A stretch of 64,000 nt of DNA from Gemmatimonadota bacterium (GCA_016873995.1 VGVR01000010.1:1-64000); one strand, 5' to 3'; counted from the stretch's first letter, positions 8,023-17,249 are shown. Notes: a model not told the origin generated them from the sequence alone. Numbers and translations are program-made.

Positions 8023-8565
8023 CTACCTCACCCGGTACTGCCAGGGCTCGAGCGCCTGCACGCGAACGCCCGCAGTCCCGTCGCGCACCATGTCGAGTCG
8101 GAGCGCAGCCGCGTAGGACAGGTCGATGATGCGGCTGTCCGGATCGCGGAACGGGCCTCGGTCGTTCACGCGCACCACCACCGAGAGCCCATTCGATAGG
8201 TTCGTCACGCGCACATAGGTCGGGATGGGCAGAGTCCGGTGCGCGCCCGTGAGCGCGTACATGTCGAAGGTCTCGCCGCTGCTCGTCGGCCGGCCGTTGA
8301 ACTCCTCACCGTACCACGAGGCAGACCCTCGCTCATCGTACCCGTACGAGGTGTCGAGGACCCGATACGTGCGCCCTCCCTGTTCGTACTCCGCCATGTT
8401 GCCCCGAGCGCTGGGCGGCTGGTCGTACGGGACGGGGTCGCCGAGCGCAACGAGGTTCGGAGGTGGGGGGGGAGTGATGGTCGACGGACCGCCGATGAGG
8501 GTACATCCGGCGGCGGCGACCGCGGCCGTAATCGCGAACGGCGTGCGAACCCGAGCGCGGATCAT
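8023..8565 (-). CDS. rlpA: RlpA-like septal ring lipoprotein (DPBB domain)
   Basis: The 180-residue precursor has a lipoprotein signal (FAITAAVAAAGC) and a double-psi beta-barrel domain of the RlpA type, starting at GSASWYGEEFNGRPTSSG. It retains the residues important for lytic transglycosylase activity in the family: the His in GAHRTLP and the Asp in VRVNDRGPF. There is no C-terminal SPOR domain. It should act on denuded peptidoglycan strands in the cell envelope. The ATG at 8565 has a strong AAGGAGG site seven bases upstream and overlaps the stop of the CYTH gene (ATGA). It is the last gene of the long envelope cluster. Confidence 0.88.
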   Translation of the reverse strand: MIRARVRTPFAITAAVAAAGCTLIGGPSTITPPPPPNLVALGDPVPYDQPPSARGNMAEYEQGGRTYRVLDTSYGYDERGSASWYGEEFNGRPTSSGETFDMYALTGAHRTLPIPTYVRVTNLSNGLSVVVRVNDRGPFRDPDSRIIDLSYAAALRLDMVRDGTAGVRVQALEPWQYRVR

Positions 8566-9062
8566 TCGTCGACCTCCTTGTACGATTTCTTCACGAGCTT
8601 CCGCCTCTCTTTCGGCTCCAGCGCCGCCAAGCGCCCGCTCACGAAGCGTTTGTCGTCGGTCACCTCGCGGAGTACGCGCACGTGCTTTGGCGGATCCGGC
8701 AGCTCCTGGTCCTCGGACTCGAGCTCGATCTCGAGTAGCGCAAGTCCCTCGAGATCTCCGAGGAACCGGTCGACAGTCCATGCTCCCATGGGAAACCGGA
8801 TCTTCTCGAGCACGCTGCTCCCCGCAGCCTCGAAGAGCGCCGTCGCCACTTCGTCGCTCACCACCGTCTCGACCTCGGAACGGCGTACACCGGAGCCGCT
8901 CTTGCAGGTGAGCACAGGACCACGCGGCTCGCCTGTGCGGATGCGGACGGAGGGCTCACCGTGCCGAACGTATCCTTGCTTCAGGTGATGACCTTCCCGA
9001 GCGGGTGGCCAACGCCGGTCGGGCACCCGCACGAGAAAGCGTCGCTCTATCTCCCAGCCCAT
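8562..9062 (-). CDS. CYTH-domain protein (triphosphate tunnel metalloenzyme)
   Basis: The 166-residue protein belongs to the CYTH/TTM fold, whose members hydrolyse or cyclise triphosphates (inorganic triphosphatase, thiamine triphosphatase, class IV adenylyl cyclase). The N-terminal signature is EIERR, a variant of the usual ExExK, followed by GYVRHGEPSVRIR, the strand LTCKSGSGVRRSEVE, and the acidic LALLEIELESED late in the domain. The reaction cannot be assigned. I chose the ATG at 9062 because the signature normally begins at residue 3-5. The long open frame upstream is a shadow. Its stop overlaps the rlpA start. Confidence 0.8.
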   Translation of the reverse strand: MGWEIERRFLVRVPDRRWPPAREGHHLKQGYVRHGEPSVRIRTGEPRGPVLTCKSGSGVRRSEVETVVSDEVATALFEAAGSSVLEKIRFPMGAWTVDRFLGDLEGLALLEIELESEDQELPDPPKHVRVLREVTDDKRFVSGRLAALEPKERRKLVKKSYKEVDE

Positions 9063-9070
9063 GCCCTCCC

Positions 9071-9799
9071 CTATTCCCGCACGTCCGGTTTCCTCCCGAG
9101 CACCGCGATCCTTCGCTTCAGGAGCGAAACGAGCGGGGAGAGAGCTCGCTCGACGACGCTCAGACCCGGCACGTGCGACTCCGCGTAGTACGCCCTCTCG
9201 ATGGTGAATCCCGCCTCCGAAAGCAACCTCTTCATGTCTCCCATCGACTTGTAGTCGACGTGGGTCACGTCGCGCTTCAGGAGGATGTCGTGGTTCTTCA
9301 GGATCTCGAGGATGTGCCCGCGATGCGGCGTCCACGTGGCGAAGCGTCCCCCGGGCACCAGCAGCCTGAACGCCTCGCGGGCCACACGCGCTGAGTCGTC
9401 CGGGTAGAGGTGCTCGAACAAGTCTGCGGCGATTACCAGGTCGAACCCGTCGGCCTCGAGCCCGGTGGCGCCCGCATCGGCGCACACGAACGACACGTTC
9501 GCCTTCGGCGTCGCCGTGAGCCGTTGGCGACACAACCCGATCGGCAGGTCGCTGAAGTCGACACCGACGATCGAGGCCACTCGGTCGGCGAAGGCGAAGC
9601 AGAACGTCCCCCACCCGCAGCCGAGGTCTACGACCCGGTCGCCCGAGCGTGGCCACGCCAGCTCTGTGACCTTCGCCACGCGGTACCGCTGGAAGGAGCT
9701 CTCCATGTCGGTGAGGTGCCCCGCCCCTTCGCCGACGAAGTACTCGCTCGAGTCGTAGTGCTCTTTGCCGATGCGACCCGCGGCTTCGCGCTTGCTCAC
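9071..9799 (-). CDS. SAM-dependent methyltransferase (class I)
   Basis: The 242-residue protein has a Rossmann-type methyltransferase core. Motif I is VVDLGCGWGTFCF near residue 57, followed by IVGVDFSD, the acidic VCADAG, and FDLVIAADLFEHLYPDD. The second half, with HILEILKNHDILLKRDVTHVD, resembles enzymes placed in cell-surface polysaccharide clusters, so a sugar or lipid acceptor is plausible but unproven. The start is taken as the GTG at 9799, just after the stop of the mannosyltransferase gene; the longer frame upstream is that gene's shadow. It sits between glycosyl-transfer genes and the CYTH gene. Confidence 0.75.
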   Translation of the reverse strand: MSKREAAGRIGKEHYDSSEYFVGEGAGHLTDMESSFQRYRVAKVTELAWPRSGDRVVDLGCGWGTFCFAFADRVASIVGVDFSDLPIGLCRQRLTATPKANVSFVCADAGATGLEADGFDLVIAADLFEHLYPDDSARVAREAFRLLVPGGRFATWTPHRGHILEILKNHDILLKRDVTHVDYKSMGDMKRLLSEAGFTIERAYYAESHVPGLSVVERALSPLVSLLKRRIAVLGRKPDVRE

Positions 9800-9810
9800 C
9801 CGAGCCGCCC

Positions 9811-10545
9811 TCAGAGACGTCCCAGGAGGTCTTGGACCTTCATCCACCACACCCGCCAGATGGCTTCGCGCACGATGCGCTTCGACATCTTGGATTCGCC
9901 CGAGTCCCGCTCGGTGAACAGGATCGGAACCTCGACCATCGAAAAGCCCTTCCGGAAGGCCCTGAACTTGAGCTCGATCTGAAACGCGTAACCACTCGAG
10001 CGGATTCGACTTAAGCCTACGTCCGCGATAACCTTTCGATGCCAGCAGTTGAATCCGCCCGTGGCGTCCCGCACCGGCATGCGCGTGATCACGCGGGCGT
10101 ACCACGAGCCGAAGTAGCTCACGAGGAGGCGGCTCATGGGCCAGTTCGAGACGGTGACCAGCCCGCCGACGTAGCGCGACCCGATCACGACGTCGTGGGT
10201 CTTGGCAGCCTCGATCATGCGCCGGAGCGCCTCCGGTGGGTGCGAGATGTCGGCGTCCATCTCGAACAGGAGGCCGTAGCCGCGCTCGAGGCCCCACGCG
10301 AAGCCGGCCAAGTACGCTGCCCCGAGGCCGTCCTTCGCAGTGCGGCGGAGCACGTGCACGCGCGGGTCAGCGGCCGCTATCTCCGCAGCGAGGTCGCCTG
10401 TGCCGTCCGGGGAGCCGTCATCGACCACGAGCACGTCGATGCGGCCGTCCTGCGCCAGGATCTGAGGGAGCTTCCGCGGCAGGTTCTCCCGCTCGTTGTA
10501 CGTCGGGACGATGACCAGGAAGCGTGTACCCCTGTTCGGGCTCAT
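9811..10545 (-). CDS. Polyprenol monophosphomannose synthase-like glycosyltransferase
   Basis: This 244-residue GT2 enzyme resembles dolichyl/polyprenyl-phosphate mannose synthases, which transfer a sugar from GDP- or UDP-sugar to a polyprenyl phosphate at the inner membrane face. Visible signatures are IVPTYNERENLP, VVDDGSPDGTGD, the nucleotide/metal motif FEMDADISHPPE, IGSRYVGG, and the ATGGFNCW segment typical of DPM1. It has no C-terminal membrane segments, as in the soluble DPM1 class. The downstream neighbour of a flippase-like protein, it probably supplies lipid-linked sugar for GT-C enzymes such as the one at 1370-2967. The ATG at 10545 overlaps the preceding stop. Confidence 0.85.
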   Translation of the reverse strand: MSPNRGTRFLVIVPTYNERENLPRKLPQILAQDGRIDVLVVDDGSPDGTGDLAAEIAAADPRVHVLRRTAKDGLGAAYLAGFAWGLERGYGLLFEMDADISHPPEALRRMIEAAKTHDVVIGSRYVGGLVTVSNWPMSRLLVSYFGSWYARVITRMPVRDATGGFNCWHRKVIADVGLSRIRSSGYAFQIELKFRAFRKGFSMVEVPILFTERDSGESKMSKRIVREAIWRVWWMKVQDLLGRL

Positions 10546-11525
10546 GGGGCGTGCCCTTCAGCTGGGGCGGCCGAGTCGGCCCCCCGCGCGAGGTGCAGGA
10601 GCCAGAAGATCCCCGCAGGGATCACCTCCACGAGCGTGGTCCAAATGCGTGCGACGATGGCGAGCACTCCCGAGGTCGCGGCGCCGAGGTGGGGCGTGAG
10701 CAAGATGATCAGGAAGCCCTCGCGGGGTCCGAGTCCGGCGGGTGCGAACACCATGGCATAGCCGAGCACGTACGCCGTCGCGAACGACGACGCCACCGCC
10801 ACGGGATCCCCCCCGACGCCGAGGCTCAGGCCCAGCACCCAAAACGACACGGCGTACAGAACCCAGTTGACGGCATAGAGCGCAAGCCACCGAAGCGCAT
10901 GCACGCCGCCGACCTCCGGTCGAGCCTCCGAGCGTGTGATGCGGAACCACAGGCCGACCAACCGCATGAAGAGCGTCGGGACCGCGAGGAGCACTCCGGC
11001 GGCGAGCACCAGCGCGGCGCCGACGATTCCCCAACTCGGATAGGGGTCCGGGGCACGGAAGAGCGCACCGAGGCCCACGGCCGCCGCCGCGACCACGGCG
11101 ATTCCCTGCCCCAGCACAGCCGCGCCGGCCGCAGTGGCTGCGGGGACACCGCTCCCCTTGGCGAGCGCTGCCAAGCCGGCGATCTGCCAGACCTTTCCCG
11201 GCAGATAGCGGCCGAGATTGGCGATCATGAAGATGCGCACGGAGTCCGCCACGGGGACGACGGGGCCGCCGAGCTCATGCACGATCTGCCCCCAGATGGC
11301 GGCCGAGGCGAAGTATCCCGCCAGGAGGAGCGCCGACGCGGCGCCGAATAGCACCGGCGTCGGCAGCCAAGCCGAGCGATCGACGTCGCGGAGCTCCTCC
11401 ACGCCGAGGCCGACGCGGTCGACGATCAGCCAGGTGACGGCGACGGTCAACACGAGCTGCCCGCCGCGAACGAGCCACTTGTTCCACCTCTTCAGGGCTC
11501 CCTCCCGGCGCGCCGCTCCCGCCAC
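10542..11525 (-). CDS. Lysylphosphatidylglycerol synthase TM-region/UPF0104-like flippase
   Basis: The 327-residue protein has about eight membrane segments and the LPG_synthase_TM (AglD2/UPF0104) pattern. It has an early loop with FMIANLGRYLPGKVWQIAG, the signature of the family, and near the C-terminus APAGLGPREGFLIILL. Such proteins are thought to move lipids or lipid-linked sugars across the membrane, and its place next to a polyprenol-phosphate mannosyltransferase supports that. The GTG at 11525 is the only good start; it overlaps the YfhO-like gene by 34 bases. Substrate unknown. Confidence 0.78.
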   Translation of the reverse strand: MAGAARREGALKRWNKWLVRGGQLVLTVAVTWLIVDRVGLGVEELRDVDRSAWLPTPVLFGAASALLLAGYFASAAIWGQIVHELGGPVVPVADSVRIFMIANLGRYLPGKVWQIAGLAALAKGSGVPAATAAGAAVLGQGIAVVAAAAVGLGALFRAPDPYPSWGIVGAALVLAAGVLLAVPTLFMRLVGLWFRITRSEARPEVGGVHALRWLALYAVNWVLYAVSFWVLGLSLGVGGDPVAVASSFATAYVLGYAMVFAPAGLGPREGFLIILLTPHLGAATSGVLAIVARIWTTLVEVIPAGIFWLLHLARGADSAAPAEGHAP

Positions 11526-14032
11526 GTCGCGAAGCCCACGGCGCCCACCAAGGCCACGAGAAAGGCCGCGCTGATCCAGAGGCTCCGAGTCACGGAGTCG
11601 GATCGATAGCGCATCACGACCTCGTGCGTACCTGCCGGCACCGGGACGGCCCGAAGCGTGTGATAGGCGCGGAGCACGGGCGCCTCCTCACCGTCGACCG
11701 TCGCGCGCCAGGCCGGGAACCAGTTGTCTGCCACCACGAGCAGCGCGGCGCGCTCGGTCGTCACGGACAGGGTGAGCTCGTTCGGCGAGCGCGACGTCCA
11801 CGACACCGTGCCGCTCGGAGGCCCGCCGTCGAGCGCGATGGGAGATGGCTCCGCGAGCACCACCTCGCGCTCGGGGTCGAAGGCGTCGGAGAGCATGTAG
11901 GGCACCGCCTCCGCGTCGGACTTCACGGTCGCCCCACCCACCAGACGCGCGCGCGGGAGGCCTGCGTCAGCCAGCACTGTCTCGTAGGGCGTGCCGTTCT
12001 GGAGCGCCGTGCGGGACACTACGGGCATCCCCGAGATCGACTGACCGAACTGGGCGTCTGGCCAGAGGATGTACTTCACGTTGAGGAGCCGCCGGATGTC
12101 GTCGTCGAGCAGGTTCTGCGGGAGGCCCGAGCCCACCATGCCGATCAGCTCGCGGTAGCGAGAGAGGTCGTTGGGGTGGTGGCCGCCCGCGAGCTCGATG
12201 CCGTGCAGCGCCGGGTGCACGTCCTGGCCGTTCTGCGCGAACGACAGGAGTCGATAGGGCTCCGTGGCCGCCCGCTCGCGATCGAGAATCGCCCGGATGT
12301 TGGCGTCCGGTGCCGACCACTGCTGGAAGTCGAGCGTGCGAATGAAGCCGCTGGAGATGCGGAACTCGTCGATCGCGACGAGAGAGACCAGGAGGCCGAT
12401 GATCGCGCCGACCGGCATGAGCGCCCTGCGGTGCATCCACGCGAGGGCGCCGACGGCGAGCGCAAGCCCGAACGAGATCCAGGCGCCGCGCGCGATGAAT
12501 GGTTCGAGCCTGGCGAGCCTCTCGAGTCGCGCCGGGTCGATGTCCGTGTAGAAGCCCGTCGTCCAGATCGACGTGAGGCCACCCGAAGCCGCGAGCAGTG
12601 CGAGGCCTCCGAATGCGCCGGCAGTGATCCAGAGAGTCGACGTGACCTTCTTCGCGGACGCGTCGTCCGACCGCATGCCCAGCATGCGGTCGAGTCCCAA
12701 CGCGGCGAGCGTCGCGGCGGCGAACGCGAACAGGAACATGACCTGGTCGGGGGCGCGGAAGAGCCGAATGCCCGGGACCACCTCGTAGAAGATCCGCCAA
12801 ACCGGCGTGTGCGCGCCGAGCGCGAAGAGCAGCGCCAGCACCCCGAGGCCGGCGAAGAACCACCGCTGTATGCGCCGACGCGCGCCGAGCAGCCCCACGA
12901 GCGCGAGGACGAGGGTGACGATCCCCGCGCCGGAGTGGTTGTCGCGCGTGACGTTGCGTCCCCAGTACGTGCCCTGCGACCAGTCGGCGCCCCCGGAGTT
13001 GTTTCCGGCGAACTCGGGAATGACCAGCCCCACCACTTCCTCCGGGTGAAGGGACCACGAGCTCGACCACGCGACGCCGCTCTCCTGCGCCGCCTCCCGG
13101 GTCGTTTGCACGCGGCGCGAATACTCCGTCACGTACTCGACCGCGGGGAGGAGCTGGACTGCGGCCACGCCCGCCCCCGCGACGGCGGCGGCGAGGAAGA
13201 GCCCGAAGCGGAGGCCCGCTGTGCGACCGCGTGCGGGTGCCGGCCCCGCGGCCGCGTCGTCTCCCCCGGTCGTGCGCCACAGCTCGAGCGTCCGCACGAT
13301 CGCGTAGAGTCCCGTTGCCCCGAAGAGGAAGTACGCCATCTGGAAGTGCGTCGTGAGGACCACCAGCGCGATCACGAGCGCAACGGCCGCGAACGTGCGC
13401 ACCGACGAGCGCTGGAAGTGGCGCTCGACCGCCCAGAACAGGAGAGGTGTGAGCGCGGTGACGAAAAGCTTTCCGTCGTGCCCCGGGTAGACGAGGCTCA
13501 CCAGGTACGGCGCGGCCAGGTACGCCGTGCCGCCGAGGAGCGCAGCGGGGCGCGAGGCACCGTGCGCGCCTACCCAGCCGAACATGAAGAACCCCGCTGC
13601 CGCCACGTGGAGCACGAGCTTCCACCCCAGCGCCCTGTACGGCTCCATGAGGAGGAGCAGCAGCAGCGAGGGCGGATAGAGCGAGTCTCCACCCGACAGC
13701 GCCTCGAGGAAGGGCGTGCCTCCGAGGATCTCCGGGTTCCAGCGCGGGAACATCCCCAGCAGCGTGAGCGTCTGCGCGTAGAACGCGCGCGCCACGTAAC
13801 CGAGACCGAGCGTGTCGCCGCCGAAGAGCATCCGGTCGCTGAACACGAAGTCCCTGAAGAGGAGCACGGTCAGGCCGATGAACACGGCCGCCGGGACCCA
13901 CATCGGGACGCGCGGCGTCGCGTCTGTCAGCGTCGAGTTCGACGGCGTCCCGTCCACGGGCACCGACGTCGAGCCCCCGCCGGTAGCGGCGTTCCCCGGC
14001 GGCTTGCGCGCCTTCTTCCCGTCGCGAGCCAT
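11492..14032 (-). CDS. YfhO-like large membrane protein (GT-C type)
   Basis: The 846-residue protein has a long hydrophobic N-terminal half with many membrane segments and a C-terminal beta-rich domain, as in YfhO-family proteins. Family-like motifs include FGGDTLGLGYVARAFYAQ in the first periplasmic loop, FPRWNPEILGGTPFL, VYPGHDGKLFV, LFRAPDQVMFLFAFA, and the C-terminal VVADNWFPAWRATVDGEEAPV. YfhO of Gram-positive bacteria adds sugars to lipoteichoic acid or glycolipids outside the membrane; here an equivalent glycosyl transfer to LPS or exopolysaccharide is inferred. The ATG at 14032 overlaps the stop of the upstream glycosyltransferase (ATGA). Confidence 0.82.
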   Translation of the reverse strand: MARDGKKARKPPGNAATGGGSTSVPVDGTPSNSTLTDATPRVPMWVPAAVFIGLTVLLFRDFVFSDRMLFGGDTLGLGYVARAFYAQTLTLLGMFPRWNPEILGGTPFLEALSGGDSLYPPSLLLLLLMEPYRALGWKLVLHVAAAGFFMFGWVGAHGASRPAALLGGTAYLAAPYLVSLVYPGHDGKLFVTALTPLLFWAVERHFQRSSVRTFAAVALVIALVVLTTHFQMAYFLFGATGLYAIVRTLELWRTTGGDDAAAGPAPARGRTAGLRFGLFLAAAVAGAGVAAVQLLPAVEYVTEYSRRVQTTREAAQESGVAWSSSWSLHPEEVVGLVIPEFAGNNSGGADWSQGTYWGRNVTRDNHSGAGIVTLVLALVGLLGARRRIQRWFFAGLGVLALLFALGAHTPVWRIFYEVVPGIRLFRAPDQVMFLFAFAAATLAALGLDRMLGMRSDDASAKKVTSTLWITAGAFGGLALLAASGGLTSIWTTGFYTDIDPARLERLARLEPFIARGAWISFGLALAVGALAWMHRRALMPVGAIIGLLVSLVAIDEFRISSGFIRTLDFQQWSAPDANIRAILDRERAATEPYRLLSFAQNGQDVHPALHGIELAGGHHPNDLSRYRELIGMVGSGLPQNLLDDDIRRLLNVKYILWPDAQFGQSISGMPVVSRTALQNGTPYETVLADAGLPRARLVGGATVKSDAEAVPYMLSDAFDPEREVVLAEPSPIALDGGPPSGTVSWTSRSPNELTLSVTTERAALLVVADNWFPAWRATVDGEEAPVLRAYHTLRAVPVPAGTHEVVMRYRSDSVTRSLWISAAFLVALVGAVGFATWRERRAGREP

Positions 14033-15153
14033 CAGGCGGCCCTCCGCCGCGCGACTACGTCCTCGTAGATCTGCACGTGGCGCTCGACCAGACGGTCGTT
14101 GCTCCACCGCTGTACCACGCGCTCGCGCGCCGTGCGCCCGAACTCGCGTAGGCGGCCACCTTCGATGAGCGCCACCACGGCGGCGGCGAGCGACGCCGGA
14201 TCCGCGGGCTCGAAGAGCGTGCCCACGGAGGCGTCCACGATCTCCGGCAGGCCCCCGACCCGCGACGCCGCGACCGGCAGCTCGCACGCCATCGACTCGA
14301 GGGCGGCCACGGACGTCGCCTCCATGAGCGACGGGAAGACAGCGAGGTCGCCTGACGAGAGGAGCCCGGGCATTTGCGCGTGCGGCCGCGCACCGAGGAA
14401 CGAAACGCGGTCCGCGACGCCGAGCTCCGCGGCGAGCAGCTCGAGCGCGGCCCGCTCCGGGCCGTCCCCGATCACCACGGCTTCGACGTCTACGCGGCGT
14501 GCGAGCTCCGGCATGGCCCGAACGAAGTGCTCGACGCCGTTCTTGGGGAAGAGGCGGCGCGGGACGACGAGGCGTTTGCGCCCCGGAGCGGCCGGTCGCG
14601 GCAGCGTCGGCGCCACGCGCTGGAAGAGCGACGTCTCCACGCCGTTCGTGAGCGGCTCGACGTGGACCCCAGGGGCGATTCCTTCCGCGACCCGCGCGAT
14701 CTCCTCGCTGGCGGCGAGGTTGTGGTCTGCGGTGCGGAGATAGTGCCGGAAGATCGGCATCCAGAAGCGCGACCGCGCGCGTTTCAGGAAGTGGCTCGTA
14801 TGCCACGTGGTCACGATCGGCGCGCCCCGCACGCGCTGCGCGTGCATGCACGGCAGCACCGCGGCGATGTCCTGCGCGTGCAGCACGTCCGCGTCGGCCG
14901 CGAGCGAGGCGAAGCGTGGCATCGAGCACACTGCATGCGCCGCCCAGCCAGGTGTATTCCGCGATGGCATCCAGGTGCGCCACACGCGCACGCCGTCCAT
15001 CACCTCGTGAACGGGAAGTCCGGGCTGTGAGCGCGACGTCACCGCGTCGACCTGGTGGCCGCGCTCGACGAGGCCTCGGCACAAATAGAAGATGTGGCTC
15101 TCCAGCCCTCCCACCTCGGGCGGGAAGTATACGCAGTGCATGAGGACCCTCAC
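14032..15153 (-). CDS. Glycosyltransferase family 4
   Basis: The 373-residue GT-B enzyme opens with VLMHCVYFPPEVGGLESHIF, the typical GT4 N-terminus. It has the acceptor-side DVLHAQDIAAVLP, and in the C-terminal domain PRRLFPKNGVEHFVRA, VIGDGPERAALE, VSFLGARP and the donor-binding E-x7-E region SLMEATSVAALESMACELPV. It should be cytoplasmic, using an activated sugar to extend a lipid-linked glycan or polysaccharide. The GTG at 15153 overlaps the wecB stop (GTGA), and the gene's own stop overlaps the start of the YfhO-like gene, so all three are co-translated. Confidence 0.88.
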   Translation of the reverse strand: MRVLMHCVYFPPEVGGLESHIFYLCRGLVERGHQVDAVTSRSQPGLPVHEVMDGVRVWRTWMPSRNTPGWAAHAVCSMPRFASLAADADVLHAQDIAAVLPCMHAQRVRGAPIVTTWHTSHFLKRARSRFWMPIFRHYLRTADHNLAASEEIARVAEGIAPGVHVEPLTNGVETSLFQRVAPTLPRPAAPGRKRLVVPRRLFPKNGVEHFVRAMPELARRVDVEAVVIGDGPERAALELLAAELGVADRVSFLGARPHAQMPGLLSSGDLAVFPSLMEATSVAALESMACELPVAASRVGGLPEIVDASVGTLFEPADPASLAAAVVALIEGGRLREFGRTARERVVQRWSNDRLVERHVQIYEDVVARRRAA

Positions 15154-16289
15154 GGCTGCCAGTCGCTCGTCGCGCGCGTGCGCTCGAGCAGATCGGCGGC
15201 GAGGATGTCCGCGATGCGCTCCCCCGCCCTGCCGTCCCCGAAGGGGTTGGGGACGCGCGGGCGCTCTCTCGCCAGCGCGGCGATGGCCCGCTCGAGGATG
15301 CGCTTCGTGTCGGTGCCGACCACTTCGGCGACCCCGGCCTCCACCGCTTCCGGGCGCTCCGTCACCTCGCGCAGCACCAACACCGGCGTTCCGAACGTCG
15401 GCGCTTCCTCCTGGATGCCCCCCGAGTCGGTGAGGATCAAGCTGGCGTGCTCGAGCGCGGTCACGAGGTCGAGGTAGCCCAGGGGCTGGGTGAGGTGGAT
15501 GCGCGGATGGCCCGAGAGCAGCTCGGTCGCGGGCAGCTGCACGTTGGGGTTGGGATGCACCGGGTACACGATCTGGATGTCCGGGACGCGCTCGGCGAGC
15601 GCGCGCACCGCCTCGAACACGCGTCGCAGCGGCTCTCCGAACGACTCGCGCCGATGCGCGGTTACGAGCACGAGGCGCGAGCCGCCGTGGTCGAGCACCG
15701 CGCGCAGGTCCGCGTCCGTCACGGTGCGCACCCGGTCGGCGACGGAGAGGAGCGCATCCACGACGGTGTTGCCTGTGAGGTGAATCTGCGCGTCCGGAAC
15801 ACCTTCGCGCCGCAGCGCGTCTACCGCCCGTCGCGTCGGTGCGAAGTGCCAGTCCGCCACCACGCCCGTGAGGCGCCGGAAGATCTCCTCGGGGAAGGGC
15901 GACCACTTGTCCGGCGTGCGGAGGCCGGCTTCCACGTGTCCGACGCGCACGCGCTCGAAGTAGGCGGCAAGCGACGCGGTGAACACCGTGGCCGTGTCCC
16001 CCTCGACGAGCACCGCGTCGGGGCGGCACTCACGGATCACCGCCCCGAGCCCGCCCAGGGTGCGTTCGACGACGTCGTAGAGCGACTGACCTTCCTGCAT
16101 CACGTCGAGGTCGTACGCGGGCTCGACGCCGAACACCTCGAGCACCTGGTCGACCATCGCGGTGTGCTGACCGGTCAGCGCGACGACGGTCTCCAGCTCG
16201 GGAGCGTACTTCCCGAGCGCCGCGATCACCGGCGCCAGTTTGATCGCCTCCGGACGGGTTCCGATGACGACCAGCACGCGGCGCGGCAC
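15150..16289 (-). CDS. wecB: UDP-N-acetylglucosamine 2-epimerase (non-hydrolysing)
   Basis: The 379-residue enzyme interconverts UDP-GlcNAc and UDP-ManNAc for cell-surface polymers. It is full length and carries the expected signatures: VIGTRPEAIKLAPVI at the N-terminus, ALTGQHTAMVDQVL, VEGDTATVFTASLAAYF, GHVEAGLRT near residue 130, VTAHRRESFGEPL near 212, PVHPNPNV, and LILTDSGGIQEEAP near 288. No wecC-like dehydrogenase is next to it, so the product may be used directly as ManNAc. It lies two bases from the GT2 gene and overlaps the GT4 gene. Confidence 0.93.
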   Translation of the reverse strand: MPRRVLVVIGTRPEAIKLAPVIAALGKYAPELETVVALTGQHTAMVDQVLEVFGVEPAYDLDVMQEGQSLYDVVERTLGGLGAVIRECRPDAVLVEGDTATVFTASLAAYFERVRVGHVEAGLRTPDKWSPFPEEIFRRLTGVVADWHFAPTRRAVDALRREGVPDAQIHLTGNTVVDALLSVADRVRTVTDADLRAVLDHGGSRLVLVTAHRRESFGEPLRRVFEAVRALAERVPDIQIVYPVHPNPNVQLPATELLSGHPRIHLTQPLGYLDLVTALEHASLILTDSGGIQEEAPTFGTPVLVLREVTERPEAVEAGVAEVVGTDTKRILERAIAALARERPRVPNPFGDGRAGERIADILAADLLERTRATSDWQP

Positions 16290-16290
16290 G

Positions 16291-17247
16291 TCAGCGCCCC
16301 TGCTTGCGGATCGCCTCGAGCTCGTCGCGGACCTCGGCTACCTGCTCCGACACGAGTCCGAACCCGAGCAGGAGGAAGCCGAGCGTCTCGAGCAGCATCA
16401 CGAGGTAGAGAAGCGGGCGGTATCCCATGGGCGGGATGTACGGATCGAACCCGAGCATGGGGTGCACGAAGCGCAGGTACACCGTCACACCCGCGACGAG
16501 CACTCCCAGCGCAGCGAGCGCGAGCCCCGTGCCGCCGAACAGCAGCAGCGGCTTACGCGAGAAGAGGAGCAGGAACCACACGGACACCAGGTCGACGAGC
16601 CCGACCAGAATCCGGAACGGCCCGCGAAACTTGGATTTCCCGGCCCTGCGCGGATGCAGCTCGACATCGATCTCGGCGACGCTCGCCCCCCGGGCGTGCG
16701 CCAGCACGACGAAGAAGCGGTGCCAGTCGTGACGGAGGAGGAGCCCGTCGAGCACCCGGGCGCGGAACGCCTTCATCGAGTTCAGGTCCGATACCGGAAC
16801 GTCGAAGATCGTCCGCGACAGCCGATTGTAGAGCGTAGAGACCGCGCGCTTGTCGTACGCGCCGACCTTGCGGCCCGTGACGATGTCCCACCCCTCGTCG
16901 AGCTTGTCGAGGAAGCGCGGGATGTCGTCGGGCGAGTGCTGCAAATCCGCGTCGAAGAGCACGAGCGTTCCGCGCGTGCTCGCTTCGGCCGCGGTGACCA
17001 TCGCCTCGGTCTTGCCGCGATTCTGTGGATGGCGCAAGACCAGGAACCGGTTCCAACCTGCGGCTGCCTTCTCGGCCGCGTCCCCCGTGCCGTCGGTCGA
17101 GCCGTCGTCGACCAGAATCACGTCGCCCTCGAGCTGATGCCGCTCGAAGGCTTCGCGCAGCTCGCGCACGAGCTCGGGGATCATCGGGGCCTCGTTGAAG
17201 GCCGGCACGATGACCGCGAAGTCGCGGCGCGAGCCCCCCACGGGCAC
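16291..17247 (-). CDS. Glycosyltransferase family 2 with two C-terminal membrane segments
   Basis: The 318-residue protein has a cytoplasmic GT-A domain (AVIVPAFNEAPMIPELV, ILVDDGSTDGTGD, LFDADLQHSPDDIP, VTGRKVGAYDKR) and two membrane segments near residues 225-300. This is the architecture of polyprenyl-phosphate hexose transferases (DPM1/GtrB/ArnC-like). It probably loads a sugar onto a polyprenyl phosphate for use outside the inner membrane. It is a second enzyme of this kind, distinct from the soluble one at 9811-10545. It begins two bases after rpoN ends. Confidence 0.87.
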   Translation of the reverse strand: MPVGGSRRDFAVIVPAFNEAPMIPELVRELREAFERHQLEGDVILVDDGSTDGTGDAAEKAAAGWNRFLVLRHPQNRGKTEAMVTAAEASTRGTLVLFDADLQHSPDDIPRFLDKLDEGWDIVTGRKVGAYDKRAVSTLYNRLSRTIFDVPVSDLNSMKAFRARVLDGLLLRHDWHRFFVVLAHARGASVAEIDVELHPRRAGKSKFRGPFRILVGLVDLVSVWFLLLFSRKPLLLFGGTGLALAALGVLVAGVTVYLRFVHPMLGFDPYIPPMGYRPLLYLVMLLETLGFLLLGFGLVSEQVAEVRDELEAIRKQGR

Positions 17248-17249
17248 CG

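Noticed and set aside
11624-14068. An 814-codon plus-strand open frame, low complexity and charged
   Set aside because: It is the antisense of the YfhO-like gene and has no domain or start signal.
11492-15082. An open frame of about 1,200 codons suggesting one giant protein
   Set aside because: The upstream third is Arg-rich shadow of the GT4 gene; the true gene starts at ATG 14032 with an ATGA overlap.
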